Assembly: GCF_021018805.1 (NCBI RefSeq)
Contig: NC_086258.1
Location: 12,993,936 to 13,057,935, forward strand
Source of the DNA: Prinia subflava
Lineage: Eukaryota; Chordata; Aves; Passeriformes; Cisticolidae
Length of the DNA: 64,000 nucleotides
Reading direction: 5' to 3'
Each line of letters begins with the position of its first letter. The first letter of the stretch is position 1. This document shows positions 1 to 12,150 of this stretch, in pieces. The notes under the pieces were generated by a model, which was given only the letters and a program-made list of their open reading frames with translations, was not told the DNA's origin and did not search any database. The position numbers and the translations under genes are program-made.

Positions 1-279
1 GCTCCCTGCAGAGGATCCGCAGGGAATGCAGCTCCCTGCAGAGGATCCGCAGGGAATGTAGCTCCCTGCAGAGAATCCGCAGGGAATGCAGCTCCCTGCA
101 GAGGAACCGCAGGGAATGCAGCTCCCTGCAGAGAATCCGCAGGGAATGCAGCTCCCTGCAGAGAATGCACAGGGAATGCAGCTCCCTGCAGAGGATCCGC
201 AGGGAATGCAGCTCCCTGCAGAGGATCCGCAGGGAATGCAGCTCCCTGCAGAGGATCCGCAGGGAATGCAGCTCCCTGG
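1..279. repeat. 30-bp minisatellite, about 9.3 units, cut by the window's left edge
   Basis: A 30-bp unit starting gctccctgcag and ending gcagggaatgca repeats nine times and then decays at about 271-279. Units differ by point changes: atgta in unit 2, gagaatcc in units 3 and 5, gaggaacc in unit 4, gagaatgcac in unit 6. The array starts at base 1, so its full length is unknown. Each consensus unit contains tccctgc and gcaggga separated by 9 bases, a perfect 7-bp inverted repeat that could fold as a hairpin. Because 30 is a multiple of three, a frame through the array stays open with a 10-residue period. I regard that as a by-product of the repeat, not a gene. Confidence 0.97.
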
Positions 280-1363
280 AGCACGGAGATGTCTCTGGGT
301 GCATCCCACAGCATCCCCTGAGCTCACAGAGGCGCAGGTGCCAAGGGAAGGGATGAGCTGGAAATCAGGGCTTGCATTTTCCCATGGGAAAGTTCCTAAA
401 ACATTCTGGTGTTAAAATCAGGGATCGTTTCTCCTTGCATTTATGTGAGAAAAATGAGGATTTTTCCATTTCTAGCAGAATGCATTGGTTCACAAACAAG
501 AATTAATATTAAAAAAAAATAGAAAGAAAAGGGGAAAACAGGAAAAGGGCAGAGGAATTTTAGGTTCTAGCACAAACACAACCCTTTGCACAAACTCTGG
601 AAAGTTCTGGGTGGCACCAGGGGTGACCCTGAGGAGGTGCCCACTTGAGAGGGGCCGTTCTGGAAACTCCAGCAGGGAATTGCCAGGGATTTCTCAGCAA
701 AGGTTTCACGGGAGGCTATCAGCACCTTGGAAATGCCCCTGGGCTGGGCGCTGCTGCTGCCACTCCAGAGCTATTTTGGATCCAAGATTAAGTGTCTTTT
801 TATTCTGTTGAAATGGGTTTTAATTGAAGGCGCTGCTCTGCTCGAGGAGCACCAAACTGAACGTGGCTTGGTGTTTTTCTTTCCCAAATCCTAAGGGGAC
901 GTGCCCCTAGACCAACATTCGACTGTTTTGTTTTTGGGTTGGTTTTTTTTTTCTTTTTTTCCCCCCTTGGTCAAAAGATCCAGTGTGTGCTAATTCTGTC
1001 GGGCTCCCTCTCACTCAATCACTCATATTCAGTGCCCCCTAAAGAAACATTGCAGAAGCCAGAAGGGTAAGAAATTACCCAAATGAGCTGCCTGTGCTTC
1101 TCCCTCACATATCACACACGGAATTGTTGCCACCTTGCTGGGAAAATTAGCCCTGGCTTGGCTTTGCTTATCAAATAACAGAGGAGGTGCTGTGCTGGGT
1201 CAGGGCAGGGACTGGCCAGAACTGGGGCTGGGAGGGAAAGGATCCTGCAGAATTTTATGAAAATTCTGGATTTTATGATCTTTTAAATCAAATTTTCAGG
1301 GATTTTGTGCTGAGATTTGGCCTCCATGCATTCCCCATACAGAAAAGATGTGTGTTTTCCTGG
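280..1363. other. unique non-coding sequence
   Basis: No repeat family or coding frame is recognised. The only notable element is a T/C tract at about 927-967 on the + strand. The open frames here are short and show no domain. Confidence 0.6.
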
Positions 1364-1451
1364 TTTAATCTGGGAATGTGCCGTGTTTAATCTGGGAATG
1401 GGCTTTATTTAATCTGTGAATGTGCTTTTTTAAATTTGGGAATGTGCTTAA
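1364..1451. repeat. 22-bp tandem repeat, four units
   Basis: Four consecutive 22-bp units have the pattern tttaatctgggaatgtgc plus four variable bases (1364, 1386, 1408, 1430). The last unit is the most diverged (ttaaatttggg). This is a short, aged minisatellite in otherwise unique sequence. Confidence 0.88.
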
Positions 1452-1819
1452 TTTAAAGATAAAAAGTACTTCTAAGTTAAGGAGAAACCCTCTGATTTTA
1501 TCACTTTGCAAACTCCTGTCTTTGCTGAGTTCTGCTGAAGTTTTAATGTATAAATGGGCTTAAGAAATGTTTGACTTCACCCCAAAAGTGCAGCTTTACA
1601 GAAATACTTCCTTAGCAAATGAGGTTTTATCAGAAACTTTGTGGTTTTTCATTTTGCAAAACTTTGTTTCAAAATTCTCCTAAATTTGAAAACATTAGGG
1701 GTAAAATAAAGGCTGAAGCAGAGAAAAAGAAAGGATTTTCTTCCTGAATCTTATTTTTATTTCCTACTTCTAAGGAACCCAAAGGCTTTTGCTTCAGTTT
1801 GATTCAGACATAATAATGA

Positions 1820-1820
<1 letters not shown>

Positions 1821-1869
<49 letters not shown>
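1821..1869. repeat. poly(A) tract, 49 bases
   Basis: An uninterrupted run of 49 A follows 'taataatgac'. It could be the tail of a retroposed copy or a homopolymer expansion. I see no recognisable source transcript upstream and no target-site duplication that I can define. Homopolymer length in an assembly is often inexact. Confidence 0.95.
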
Positions 1870-1872
<3 letters not shown>

Positions 1873-3372
1873 CAGCCATGGACCTGAAAAATCAAATTTT
1901 CATACAAACCTGTGTGTAAAAAAGATTTCTTCTGCCCCATTTACTGCTGCAGCCAGGACATCCCTTGGAATGTGATGGCAGCAGCAATTCCATTTGGGAG
2001 CACAAAACCAGATCCAGATTTTGCTTCCGAGGCCTCGTTTTCTGTAATTTACAAAGCCCCACCACGGCAAATGCAAATCCTGCAAATAACAGGAGATTGA
2101 AATGGTAACAAAACCAGAATAATGAACCAAAAATTGGTCAAAATTCTGAAATTCAGGAATAACACAGGGGATCCTGCTGCCTGTGCCTCTGAGCTCCTGA
2201 TTCCTGCTCTCTCCCATCAGGATTCACCTGCCTCAGGTGCCTCTTGTGCTTCACCTCCTACTCTGGTTTCTATAACTTATCTGAGGTTGCAAAATTACCT
2301 CAGATTCAACTTGGAGCTTCTTTATTTTGAAAATTGCATGAATTAGCCAACACTTTGATTATACATGAGAAAATACGATGCACTGAGGCTGCATTTCAGC
2401 AACCAAAGCAGCCCTAAAATCCAAACAGAGCAGCAAACGCTGCAGCATCCCATCCAGACACCCCCTGCCTCCTGCCTTCATCAGATCTGGTCTTTTTTCT
2501 TGTAGTCTGCTCTGCGTCACAGAATTTTGGAGACCAAACCCCAATGAAAACAAAACCAAGCGAGGTGCTGAGGACAGCCCGTGGATGAGCAGGGTGGGAG
2601 CTCCCAGGGTACACAGGGGGAGGCTCTGAGGCTCAGCAAGTGCAGGGACCTGCCCGTCCTCATCCAGCACAGCCAAAAAATCCCAGGGTCGAGGTTTGGG
2701 AGCCTTCCCTGACTGTCCAGCTCTGTGCTGGGATGTCCTGAGCAGCCCCGTGGCCGGAGCCTCCTGACATCACCAGGGAGAGAAAACCCCCAACCCTTGC
2801 AGCTCCCCAGCCTTCTGCAGCCCAATTTATGTCCAATTTGCAGACTTTCAACATAGCAGCCTCACAGTTCATAAAATCAAACTCAGCCAGGGCTAAGTCT
2901 CTGGGTAATGGATTTAGGATCACTCGAGGTGTTACTGGCAGTTCATGATGGGTAACTTTCTTGTTAACTAAAGTCCCTTTTGCTAAATGAGTTCCAGGTT
3001 TGACTCCCCCCAGTCCCAGCCTTCACTCTCCCTTTTTCCCCCCCTCTTTTTATTTTTCCCCCTTTTTTGGCAGCGCTGTTGTGGATGGGAAGGGAGGGGG
3101 AGAGGAGGAGGTGGCACAGGACTTTTTATAGGGCTGCTCGTGGAGGGCTTTTCATGGCCGGGGCTACGGGGAGCAGAGACAGAGGGAGAGGGAGGGGGAG
3201 AAAGGTGGGATAAGCCGGTCTTTGTGTGAGGGGAAGGTGCTGAAAGGAGGGCTGTGTGCTGGGAGCAGCCCTCTGGCTCCGCTCGTCTGCGCAGGGCTCC
3301 GGAGCCAGCCCGGGGCTTTGGGGCTTCCGCAGGCACCTCCAGGAACCGCGGGGAGCACGGGCAGGAGGGGAA
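1870..3372. other. unique sequence grading into a G/A-rich, GC-richer block
   Basis: 1870-3000 is ordinary unique sequence. About 3005-3370 changes character: pyrimidine-rich to 3070, then strongly purine-rich (gggagggggagagg), with a TTTTTATA box at 3123-3130 and several CpGs at 3280-3360. The block leads directly into the 14-bp array. It could be a weak promoter-like element, but I see no exon, start context or splice site that would support a gene. Confidence 0.45.
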
Positions 3373-4450
3373 CCATGGCAGGGAAACCATGGGAGAGAAA
3401 CCATGGCAGGGAAACCATGAGGGGGAAACCATGGCAGGGAAACCATGGGAGAGAAATCATGAGGGGAAACCATGAGGGGGAAACCATGGTGGAGAAACCA
3501 TGGCGGGGAAACCATGGCAGGGAAATCATGGAAGAGAAACCATGGAAGAGAAACCATGGCCAGGCAGGGAAACCATGGCAGGGAAACCATGGAAGAGAAG
3601 CCGTGGAAGAGAAACCATGGCAGGAAAACCATGAGGGGGAAATCATGGCAGGGAAACCATGGAAGAGAAATCATGGAAGAGAAACCATGGCAGGGAAATC
3701 ATGGCAGGGAAACCATGAGGGGAAACCATGGAAGAGAAACCATGGAAGAGAAACCATGAGGGGGAAACCATGGCAGGGAAATCATGGAAGAGAAATCATG
3801 GAAGAGAAACCATGGCAGGGAAATCATGGAAGAGAAATCATGGCAGGGAAACCATGGCAGGGAAACCATGGCAGGGAAACCATGGCCAGGCAGGGAAACC
3901 ATGGCCTGGAGATGGCAGGGAAACCATCGTGGTAAACCATGGCAGGAAAACCATGGCAGGGAAATCATGGAAGAGAAACCATGAGGGGGAAACCATGAGG
4001 GGGAAACCATGGCAGGGAAATCATGGCAGGGAAATCATGACAGGGAAACCATGGCAGGAAAACCATGGCCTGGAAACCACAGCCTGTTCATGGCAGGGGA
4101 ACCATGGCAAAGAAACCACGGTGAGGCAGGGAAAGCAAGTCAGGGAAACCACAGCCAGGCAGGGAAAGGAAACCATGGCAGAGAAACCACAACCTGTACA
4201 GGGAAGGGAAACCACAACCTGCACAGGGAAGGGAAACCATAGCAGGGGAACCATAGTCTGCTCCTGGCAGGGGAACCACAGTCAGGCAGGGAAACCATGG
4301 CAGAGAGACCACAACCTGTACATGGCAGGGAAACCACGGCCTGCACAGGGAAGGGAAACCACGGCCTGCACAGGGAAGGGAAACCACGGCCTGCACAGGG
4401 AAGGGAAACCACGTCAGGGAAACCACGGCAGAGCAACCATGGCAGGACAA
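3373..4450. repeat. degenerate 14-bp minisatellite (aaaccatggcaggg type)
   Basis: About 1.08 kb is built from a 14-bp unit aaaccatggcaggg with common variants aaaccatgggagag, aaaccatgaggggg and aaatcatggaagag. Occasional 13-bp units and 'ccaggcagg' insertions shift the phase. From about 4130 the array becomes a longer, looser pattern in which aaccac(g/a) alternates with cctgcacagggaaggg. Three units make 42 bp, so all three + frames read a 14-residue period (GNHGRETMAGKPWQ type) for hundreds of bases; the − frames are open too. Equal openness in every frame argues against coding. Confidence 0.96.
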
Positions 4451-5958
4451 CCACAGTCTGGGAAGCCCAGCCCCTCGTGCCTCCTCCCTGGCTGGCAGTG
4501 CTGCCCAAACGCCGTTTTTGGAGTGTTTTTGGGGTGTCTCCATCAGCCATCTCCCACCCAGCCTTCCCCGTGGATCATCCAGGTGCTCCTCTTCCTGCAG
4601 CGCTGGATTTCGCCGCTGAGCAGCCGTGTTGTTTGTCTGGCAAGGATGAGCTCTGCAGGCCATGCATCATTTCCAAGTGCTACCCACCAACCTTGAAGAT
4701 TTTGAGGGAAGAGCATCAAAAACTTTTCCCCCTCTGACAGCGTTTCTGGCAAAAATAATAAAAAAAAAAAGTGGGGCCGTTGTGTTTTGGTTTTAATCGA
4801 AGCAGCAGCTTTGTCCTTCAGGCCACTTCTGCTTTCAAACTCCTCTCAAGTGTTTTCTTGGAAAAGTGATCACCCCAGGAACTCTGTGTCCCCTTCCACC
4901 ACCCTGCACAGGGCCAAAGCAAATGGATCAAAGCTAATGAGGACAGTCAAAACCAGTGTTTAACACCATTTTCTGAGGTCCAACCTCCTTGCAGGAGTTG
5001 TTTGCAGAGAGGTTCCTCACTCAAAACACATCTGAGGCGAAGCAATAATTCAAAGGTGTAAAAAGGCCCCGTTCCAAATGAAAAAAATTGTGTTATTTTT
5101 GGTCTAAAGCAGCATTTTGAGTTGAATTTCAACACCATCACCAACTGAAGGGCCTCTAAAGACCAAGACAAGCACAGACACGGTGAGAGGGGTTTGCAGG
5201 ACAAGTTTAGCAACCTCCAACCCTACTAATGGGTGTATTTTACATTCTGGCTACACTCAAATGGACCCAGTAGTGATTTATTATTGATACCAAATAAAAT
5301 CCCACTTGATAATCTCGAAGCATTACCTCCAGGAGAATATTTCCTTTCCTTTCTGGAGACACCAGCCAACATTTTCTTATCCCAGCCTGGGAGAAGCCTG
5401 CAACTATAAATGGAATATTACAGAAATGCAGTGGAGGACTCTCCTCCACTCCATTTCATGGTTATTTGTTTGCAGTAACTCAGAAATTGTCATGTGAGCC
5501 CCTTTTCCTCTTGGAAAGGCCAGTGTCTCCCTGTGGCTGTGCCAGCAGCTCCCTCCAGCCCAGCCTGGATTGGCTTTCAAACTAAACAAATAATTTTATT
5601 TAAAGAAGAAGAAATTGTTCACCAATCCCCCAGGTCCCCCCAGCTCTGTTTGCTCTGGTTTTGTGACAAAAGCTGTGGTCGTGTGCTCTGTACGAGCACC
5701 TCTCTGGAAAGAGCCACGGATGATGTCTCACTAAAGAGCTCCATTTTGAAAAAGCAAAGTGATTCCTTTTTTCTCTTTAAAACCAGCTCATGAATATTGA
5801 TTTCAATCTGCCATGATTTCAGTCGGGATTTCCTGGTTGAACTGAATGATTTCCTGACTGAATTTCATCGATTTTCAATCGTGGTTCAATATCTCTGGGG
5901 AACTGCTGTGAGCAGGGTTCTACTGATAGGGCAGAGGTGACTTAATTGGAATAATCCT
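4451..5958. other. unique non-coding sequence
   Basis: No CR1, tandem repeat or credible exon is recognised. There is a short A run at about 4758-4770. 5780-5880 is AT-rich with several 'gatttc' words, but no regular period. Confidence 0.55.
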
Positions 5959-6004
5959 GATGAAGATGAAGATGAAGATGAAGATGAAGATGAAGATGAA
6001 GATG
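5959..6004. repeat. (GATGAA)n hexanucleotide microsatellite
   Basis: About 7.5 perfect GATGAA hexamers. On the complementary strand it reads as a TCATCT/serine run in an open frame at 5886-6323, which has no other domain and is probably spurious. Confidence 0.95.
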
Positions 6005-8504
6005 GAGAGAGATTCCCAAGCTGGATCAGGACATCATCCACCTTCCCAGTGCCTTGTCCCTGAGGAAGCGCAGGATGCAAGGGGAGAGCAAAGGCAGAAG
6101 ACAGGGCAGAAAAATCCTCCAGATCTTTCCAGATCCACCATTTCCATGAAGGAATTCCTCCTGCTGTCCAACCTGAACCTCCCTCCTGCCTCTTCCTTCC
6201 AGTGAAAGCCTCCAGATAATCCTTCCCCAAGCTCCCTGTTGCACTTTTCCAGCCGCACTCCCTGAATCCCATTTCCAGCTGGGATGGGGTTGGATTCCCA
6301 GGCCACAGGCTCAGCAACCACATTCATTTCCAGCAACCTGAACAGCCAGGAAAGACTCTTGACCAAACAAATGGCTCCCCATAAACATGTCCAAGGAAAT
6401 TAAGATGCTACAGCTGATCTGCTTTAATAAAATTACACGCTCGGCTCCAATTCCAGAGCTGCTCCCTGTATTTTCTGCATCGTGCCATGCAATTAATCCT
6501 TCCTAAAATAAACGGGCTGATTAAAATTCCATTATCCTGACAGTTCACAATAAACCATGGGACCAATGATCCCCTCTCTTTTTAACCTTTTAAGCCATTA
6601 TAATTAATTCTGGATTTATGTCATTTGCTGGCAAATGTTCCGGTCACCTTCCTAACTACTTCAACAATTCCAAACAGTTGCACACATCCAGCATGTAAAC
6701 AATGGACAATAATTGAACTATTTAACCTGATTCCCATTTCATGGAGTTTCCTTTAGACACAAAGCTCAGTATTGAGTTGCTCAGGATTGAGGTGTTTGCC
6801 TTTTTTTATTTTTTTTTTCAGTCTCTAATTAAGTGCTCATTAAAAATAAAATAACAGCATTTGGAAAAAGACAGAGAAGGGCTTGAATTAGATTCTTTTG
6901 GTTCCATATTCAATTTGTGAGTGAAGAGAGACCTGCTGAAGAACATTATTTTATGCTGGTATATCAATCATATTAAAAATCCCAATATTTCCCTTCCCAA
7001 ATTTTCTGCAGTTCCCTGTTGTCCAAAGCCAACCTTCCTTAGCACGCCCTGTGCTTTAGCATGATAACCACTACACCCAGAAAAACACCCAAATAATCAT
7101 AATTTTGCCCAGTGAAATCACTTTTTGACCAAATGCCTCCAGTTTTCACAACAAACACATCATGGAAATGAAATTTCCACTAATTTCAACCAAGCTTATT
7201 CTAGGTAAAATTCAGGTTTCAGGAGCTGCAAGGCAATCTCTGCCCCAACCCGTGGCAAAAGTACCAAGAAATCTGGTTTATATTCTTTAAAAACCATGTA
7301 AAGGCAGATCAGCCAGCATGGAGGACGTAGATTTACTAAATCAACCACTCCTTTGCCTGCATTTTGTGGGTATTTTTATTTCCCTGTCCTACAATTTCCC
7401 AATGAGAAACCAAATAACAAATGAGGTGATCCGGTGCTATTAAAATTGCCACTTAAATGAATTTGTCTTGGTTTGGGGAAAAGAGCATCAAAATGTCAGC
7501 TGCTCAAAAACACAGATCCAATCTCCAAATTTTTCAGAAGGTGGAAAATCCATTTCCTAACCAGCCCTACTTACCACTGGGCACATGGGTTACTTATCCA
7601 AACTCACCCTGACCTTCAAAAATGTTTGGGTTGATGTCAGTGTTTGGGCTGAGGTTTGGTTTGGCCAGTTCTGCTTTTTCCATAGCAGTGCACCCATCCC
7701 TAGAAGAGATGGAATAAAGAGAGGAATTCTAAGCACACACAGACCCAGCTATTGAACAGAAATAATAAAAAATCCCCTCGCCCTCACCTTGGCCTGATCG
7801 ATGCTCGTGAACCGATCGCACCACGAAACCCGTCAGCCCCAGCAGCAACACCCGATGAAAAGGAGGAAGGAAAACAGATTTATGAACCAGCTAAACTGTG
7901 TTTACATTGATAAATGAGCTTTCTAGACATCCCCAAGCCCATTCCAAACCCCCTTTTTAGCAGCTCCTTCCCCAGCCAGCTGCAGCGTCCCCCCGGGTCC
8001 TCCGTCCTAAATTTCTGCCGAGGTCTCTGGAGCAGCGCCTGGGCGCTGAGATTTAAGGATATGCTGCTGCTCCCATCAGCTGCACAGGATGGACTCTGGC
8101 CCATCCTGTCAGCACCCTGGGAACGAGCAAAGGCCTCCTTTGTGCACGCCCCGGGCCCATCTCGCTCTGGTTCGAATTAAGAGCGGCGGCGATTTCCGCC
8201 GCCGGGGCTGTGCAGAGAGCTCCCCGTGTCCCGTGGCCATGCTCCGGTTGCAGCGCCGTGGGAGGCTCCAGGCAGATGCCAGCAGCGTTGTCTCGCTTTG
8301 CTCCCGTGGTTTTTTGCTTTCTGAGGAGGCTGGGAAGGGAAGAGGAAGAAGTGGGGGTTTGGCCATAGTGGGGAGAGAGAGAACGGGAAAATGGGGCTGA
8401 GGGTGAAGTGCGAGTTATGGATCATTCCATGGACTGAAATTCCTGATTTCCTCCCACTGGCCTCCAAAATGGGATGGGATGGTGGAGAATATTCCCCAGC
8501 GCAG
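6005..8504. other. unique sequence, partly conserved-enhancer-like
   Basis: No gene or repeat family is recognised. 6400-6760 is AT-rich and complex, with intact homeodomain-type words (aattaatcc, attataattaattc), the texture often seen in vertebrate conserved non-coding elements. 7750-7870 and 7980-8260 are GC-richer with scattered CpGs. Function is not shown by the sequence alone. Confidence 0.4.
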
Positions 8505-8706
8505 CCACAGAATGGTTTGGGTTGGGAGGGACCCTGGAAGTCATCCAGTTCCACCCGCACCTTCCACTATCCCAGGGTGCTCCAAGCCCTGCCCAGCCTG
8601 GCCTTGGACATTCCAGGGATCCTGGGGCAGCCACAGCTTCTCTGGGCACCCTCGCCTCCCTCACAGGGGAGAATTCCTTCCCAATCTCCCATCCCACCCT
8701 CCCCTC
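8505..8706 (-). mobile_element. CR1 LINE 3' end fragment
   Basis: On the + strand this reads cagaatggtttgggttggga, then ccttccactatcccagg, then gcccagcctggccttgga, cttctctgggcaccc and ccttcccaatctccca. These are, in order, the reverse complement of the CR1 3' untranslated region, so the element points left with its 3' end near 8505. No reverse-transcriptase part remains; CR1 copies in birds are typically 5' truncated. It is old, with many substitutions. Confidence 0.93.
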
Positions 8707-9105
8707 TGAAATACCTCAGTCAGAGGCAGAAAACCTGCAGGGTACAAAACCCCCTCAGCACCCAGAGCAGGAGCTGCGACCACTGTGAGATCACAACTCG
8801 GGCGTGATGTTAGTTTGAATCCAACAGAGAGTGTGCAGAAAAGCAGTTCCTGCTCTGATCCTGGCGTTCCCAAGTGCCCCCAGCTCCCAGGGAGGGCACA
8901 GACGGAGGGGCAGCAGCAGTGAAAGGTGATTTTATTCTGCTGCCTTTCCCTGTGCTCAGAACCCCACAGACGATGTCCATGGCACTGTGCAGACCCACAG
9001 GCATGATTAACACTCGCTGCTGATTAATTGCATGCTTACTCCAAGGCATGACACAAGAATTACATGAAAGTTTTTCCCATCCTTTGCCAGATTTTTTTCC
9101 TTTCC
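8707..9105. other. spacer between two oppositely oriented CR1 tails
   Basis: Unique sequence. The flanking CR1 fragments face in opposite directions, with their 3' ends outward. I see no repeat or gene between them. Confidence 0.5.
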
Positions 9106-9310
9106 AGCCCCCTGTGCTGCAGATCCGTCCTGAGATAGGGAGCAAAGCCAGGGGCAAAGAGGGGCTGAGGCTGCTCCATCCCTGGAAGTGTCCAAGGCCA
9201 GGTTGGACAGGGATTGGAGCCACCTGGGGTAGGGGAAGATGTCCTTGCCCACAGCAGAGGATGAAATGAGATGAAATTTAAGGTCCCTCCCATCCCAAAC
9301 CATTCCCTGA
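9106..9310 (+). mobile_element. CR1 LINE 3' end fragment
   Basis: It reads ctgaggctgctccatccctgg, then gtccaaggccaggttggaca, then gatgtccttgccca, then taaggtccctcccatcccaa and ccattccctgatg. This is the CR1 3' terminus in forward orientation, ending near 9310. It is 5' truncated and diverged. Confidence 0.92.
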
Positions 9311-10039
9311 TGCTGTGAAATTGCCAAATTTTCCTTTAAATTTGCCTTGCTGCATTTTATCAAATATCACAAACTGTTACCTTTAAATCATGAAGCTGCC
9401 ACTGTTGTGCCTATAATTATCATCATCCTCTTTTTGCTCTCCTTCTTTCCTCTTTTCCTTCCAGAGAGAACCAAATGTTGCTGGATTTTTTGGGGTTGAT
9501 ATTCCAAGATGTGGATGCCTCTGGATGGGTTTTCTGTATTTCTTCTTATGGGCTATATAAAAGTAAAACCAGGCACAGACCCTGCTATTTTGCAGTAAAT
9601 TGGTGGAAACATCCAGGTCCAGTCCGTGAAGTTTAGCAGAAATCAGGAGCAAGGAGGGCACTTTTGGATGGACTGGTCCATGCCAGCGAGAATTCCCTCC
9701 ATCCAGCTCTGAAGGTGGCACCACTTTAAAGAATTCCACAGGGATTTAAAGTCTATTTTTTACAATATTTGTCCCACCAGACAAATCCATAAATCATTTT
9801 ATCACCCATAGAACATCTTTCAATCTCCTGCAGAAACAATTTCAACTTTCTGTCTGAGCAACCTTCGGGCACCTTGCAGATTTGGGAATATTCTGAATAT
9901 TCAGACTTTCTTGGGTTTTTTTTTTGAGCTGCTCTGGTACAAAGCCGATGGGATTTATATTTAGTCTGTGTTCCAGTCCCTATTTTATAAACACAGGAAT
10001 TCTGAGACAAAATAATAATAGTGTGAAAATGGACCAACC
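9311..10039. other. unique non-coding sequence
   Basis: AT-rich sequence with no recognised family or exon. A T run lies at about 9917-9927. Confidence 0.5.
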
Positions 10040-10720
10040 GCAGTGACGGCAGGGGCAGGGATGGACTCGGGAGTTTATAGTTACCCAGCTAATGTTTGGC
10101 TCGAGCGGTGGGTCCCTCATGTAAGATTCATTTTAATTACCCACTACACTCATATCTGAGTCAAAAAAAATAAACAGAGATAGGGAGCAGGATAGGGAAG
10201 GCAGTGGGCATGAAATCATGGAGTGGAAACCCGAAATGATGCGTTGGCTTAATTTAGGCGAGGCAGCTCAGCCGTGGCTCTGCAGTGCCCGTGTGGGCAG
10301 CTGGGGATTGGTGCTTTTATCTGCCCAGAGGAGATTTCATGCCCTTGGTTTATTTGTGTAACTCTGCTCCATTTCTGACTGCAGCAGCACATGCTATTTA
10401 CCATTTTGAAAAAGGTTGTCAAAATCTGTAGATATCACATGAGTGCCTAGAACGTAGGAAATAAAAATATTTTCTTTTCCGTGCCCGGTAAATAATAAAT
10501 ATTTTAGATTTCATCCTTTAGCTGGTCATTTGACTTTTCCAGTTGGAACTGTTGCTGCTGTACAAGTCAGGAGTCACTCTAGGAAAAGAGTAGATGTTAA
10601 ATTACATTTTCAGCTATCTTGACAAGCCGTACTTGGCACCGTTTTCTCAGGGAACAAGCTGGTCTATAGATTTCTGAGAAATTAAAACCATATGGCAACA
10701 CCTTGGAGAAAAAAAAGCAG
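10040..10720. promoter_or_regulatory. candidate conserved non-coding element
   Basis: About 680 bases are free of simple repeats and CR1, with high word complexity and intact motif-like blocks: attttaattacccac, ggtgcttttatctgcc (a GATA-type TTATCT), aaataataaatatttt and gctggtcatttgac. This texture is typical of vertebrate developmental enhancers. No alignment was possible, so conservation is an inference. Confidence 0.32.
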
Positions 10721-12150
10721 CCCTTCTCTGGAAGCATCCTTGGAGTTTTCAAAATGCATGAGAATTAAATATAGCCCTGTTTATTTAGAAAGAATCTGCT
10801 CGGATTAGGCGCGGACCCCTCGTTCCTGCTCCAAGAATTAAATTGCCAATAAAGCCACAATGGGAGAGAACCTCATGGCTGCATTGCTGTTAAAAAACTC
10901 GAGCTGAATTTGGGGTTAATTTTGGCTAAACTCGGTTTTTCTGCAGAATTTTAAATTAGGCATCAATTTAAATTAGACATCAATTAGGGGATGAGGGCTG
11001 TCCTCGGATAATTGGTGTGATTGGCACTGGGAGGAGACTCCGCTCGTGCCTGGCGTTGCAAAGGCTGCAGAAGGTGTCAGGTAAAGCTAAAAACTCCTGC
11101 CAGAGATAAACCAGAGCTCTGCAGAGCAGCACTGACCTGGCTCTGGGGACAGCCTGGGGACAGCAGGGCTCCCAGAGCACAAAGATCCTCCCAAAAATCC
11201 CATTTGGGACACATGGCCAGGGAGGTGGAGCCCACAAAGGCAGCTGGACACAACCCCATCCCTTAGAAAATTAACCTGAAATGGATTTTTATTGAAATTT
11301 AGAGTCTCATTCCTGCAGGGCAGCGAGGAGAAGCTGCCTCACGGTGCCTCCTTCTCCTCACGTGCCGCAGCTGGAAAAAGGTGCTGGAAAAAAGAAAAAA
11401 AAAGTCCCTTTCCTCCTGAATTATCTGGTGACATTACAAGCTTTGACAAGAAGAGAAATCTCCTCCAGCTCCTCCCCGGCCCAATATGTGGTCAAATATA
11501 TGACTTCAGCGGAAAGCATTTGATTAGATGGATGTAGGGGATATAAACCCCTTCAATTGGGGACAGATCTTTTCATATAGGAAACATATTTCCAATGTTG
11601 GATTTTATGGCGGCGAGGAAGTGCGTAAAAAACTTTTCAGCAACATAATACCCTCAAAAAAAAAAAAAAAAAAAAAGGCAAAAAAAAAAAAAAAAGCTGA
11701 AAGCCCTCAATTTTCCCCTGCCTCTGCTGCTGTAGACTTCTTGTATATTTGCACATTTGGATATGATGACAATTAGTTCTGTGCTGCGGGACTGGATTGA
11801 TTTCGCTGCCTGGGCCCCGTCCAGCTCAAACCTCGCAGGTTCAAATACAGAAGCTTTTGGTTAATGAACTCCAGAAAGTGTAAAATCCTGAGGCCCTGCA
11901 GTTACACAATCGCCCTTCCCAACAGCAGCACTAATATCTAACAAGGCCAGCTACTGTTCTACCCCTTTAGAAGAAGCTCATAAAAAAGGAGGTTTAATTT
12001 GTCTGGGAAAAAATAGGCTTTAAAATGAAAAATAAAATAAAAATAAAAATGCCGCCGTGAGCTCCCTGGTGGAAAAACATGCCCTGTGTTATGGAGCCTT
12101 CCCCAAGAAATGTCTTGGAAATTAGGCAAAGTTAACATGTCCAGTTGGAG
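10721..12150. other. unique sequence with two adjacent A runs
   Basis: No gene is recognised. A homopolymer pair lies at 11656-11676 and 11680-11695, split by ggc. 11410-11640 (tatgtggtcaaatatatg, gatataaacccc) is also enhancer-like in texture. Confidence 0.45.

Noticed and set aside
3060..3370. GC/purine-rich block with TTTTTATA as a promoter
   Set aside because: No downstream exon; it runs straight into a minisatellite.
3126..4696. Long open frames on both strands in the 14-bp array
   Set aside because: All frames are open with the same 14-residue period; no domain, no splice context, no codon bias.
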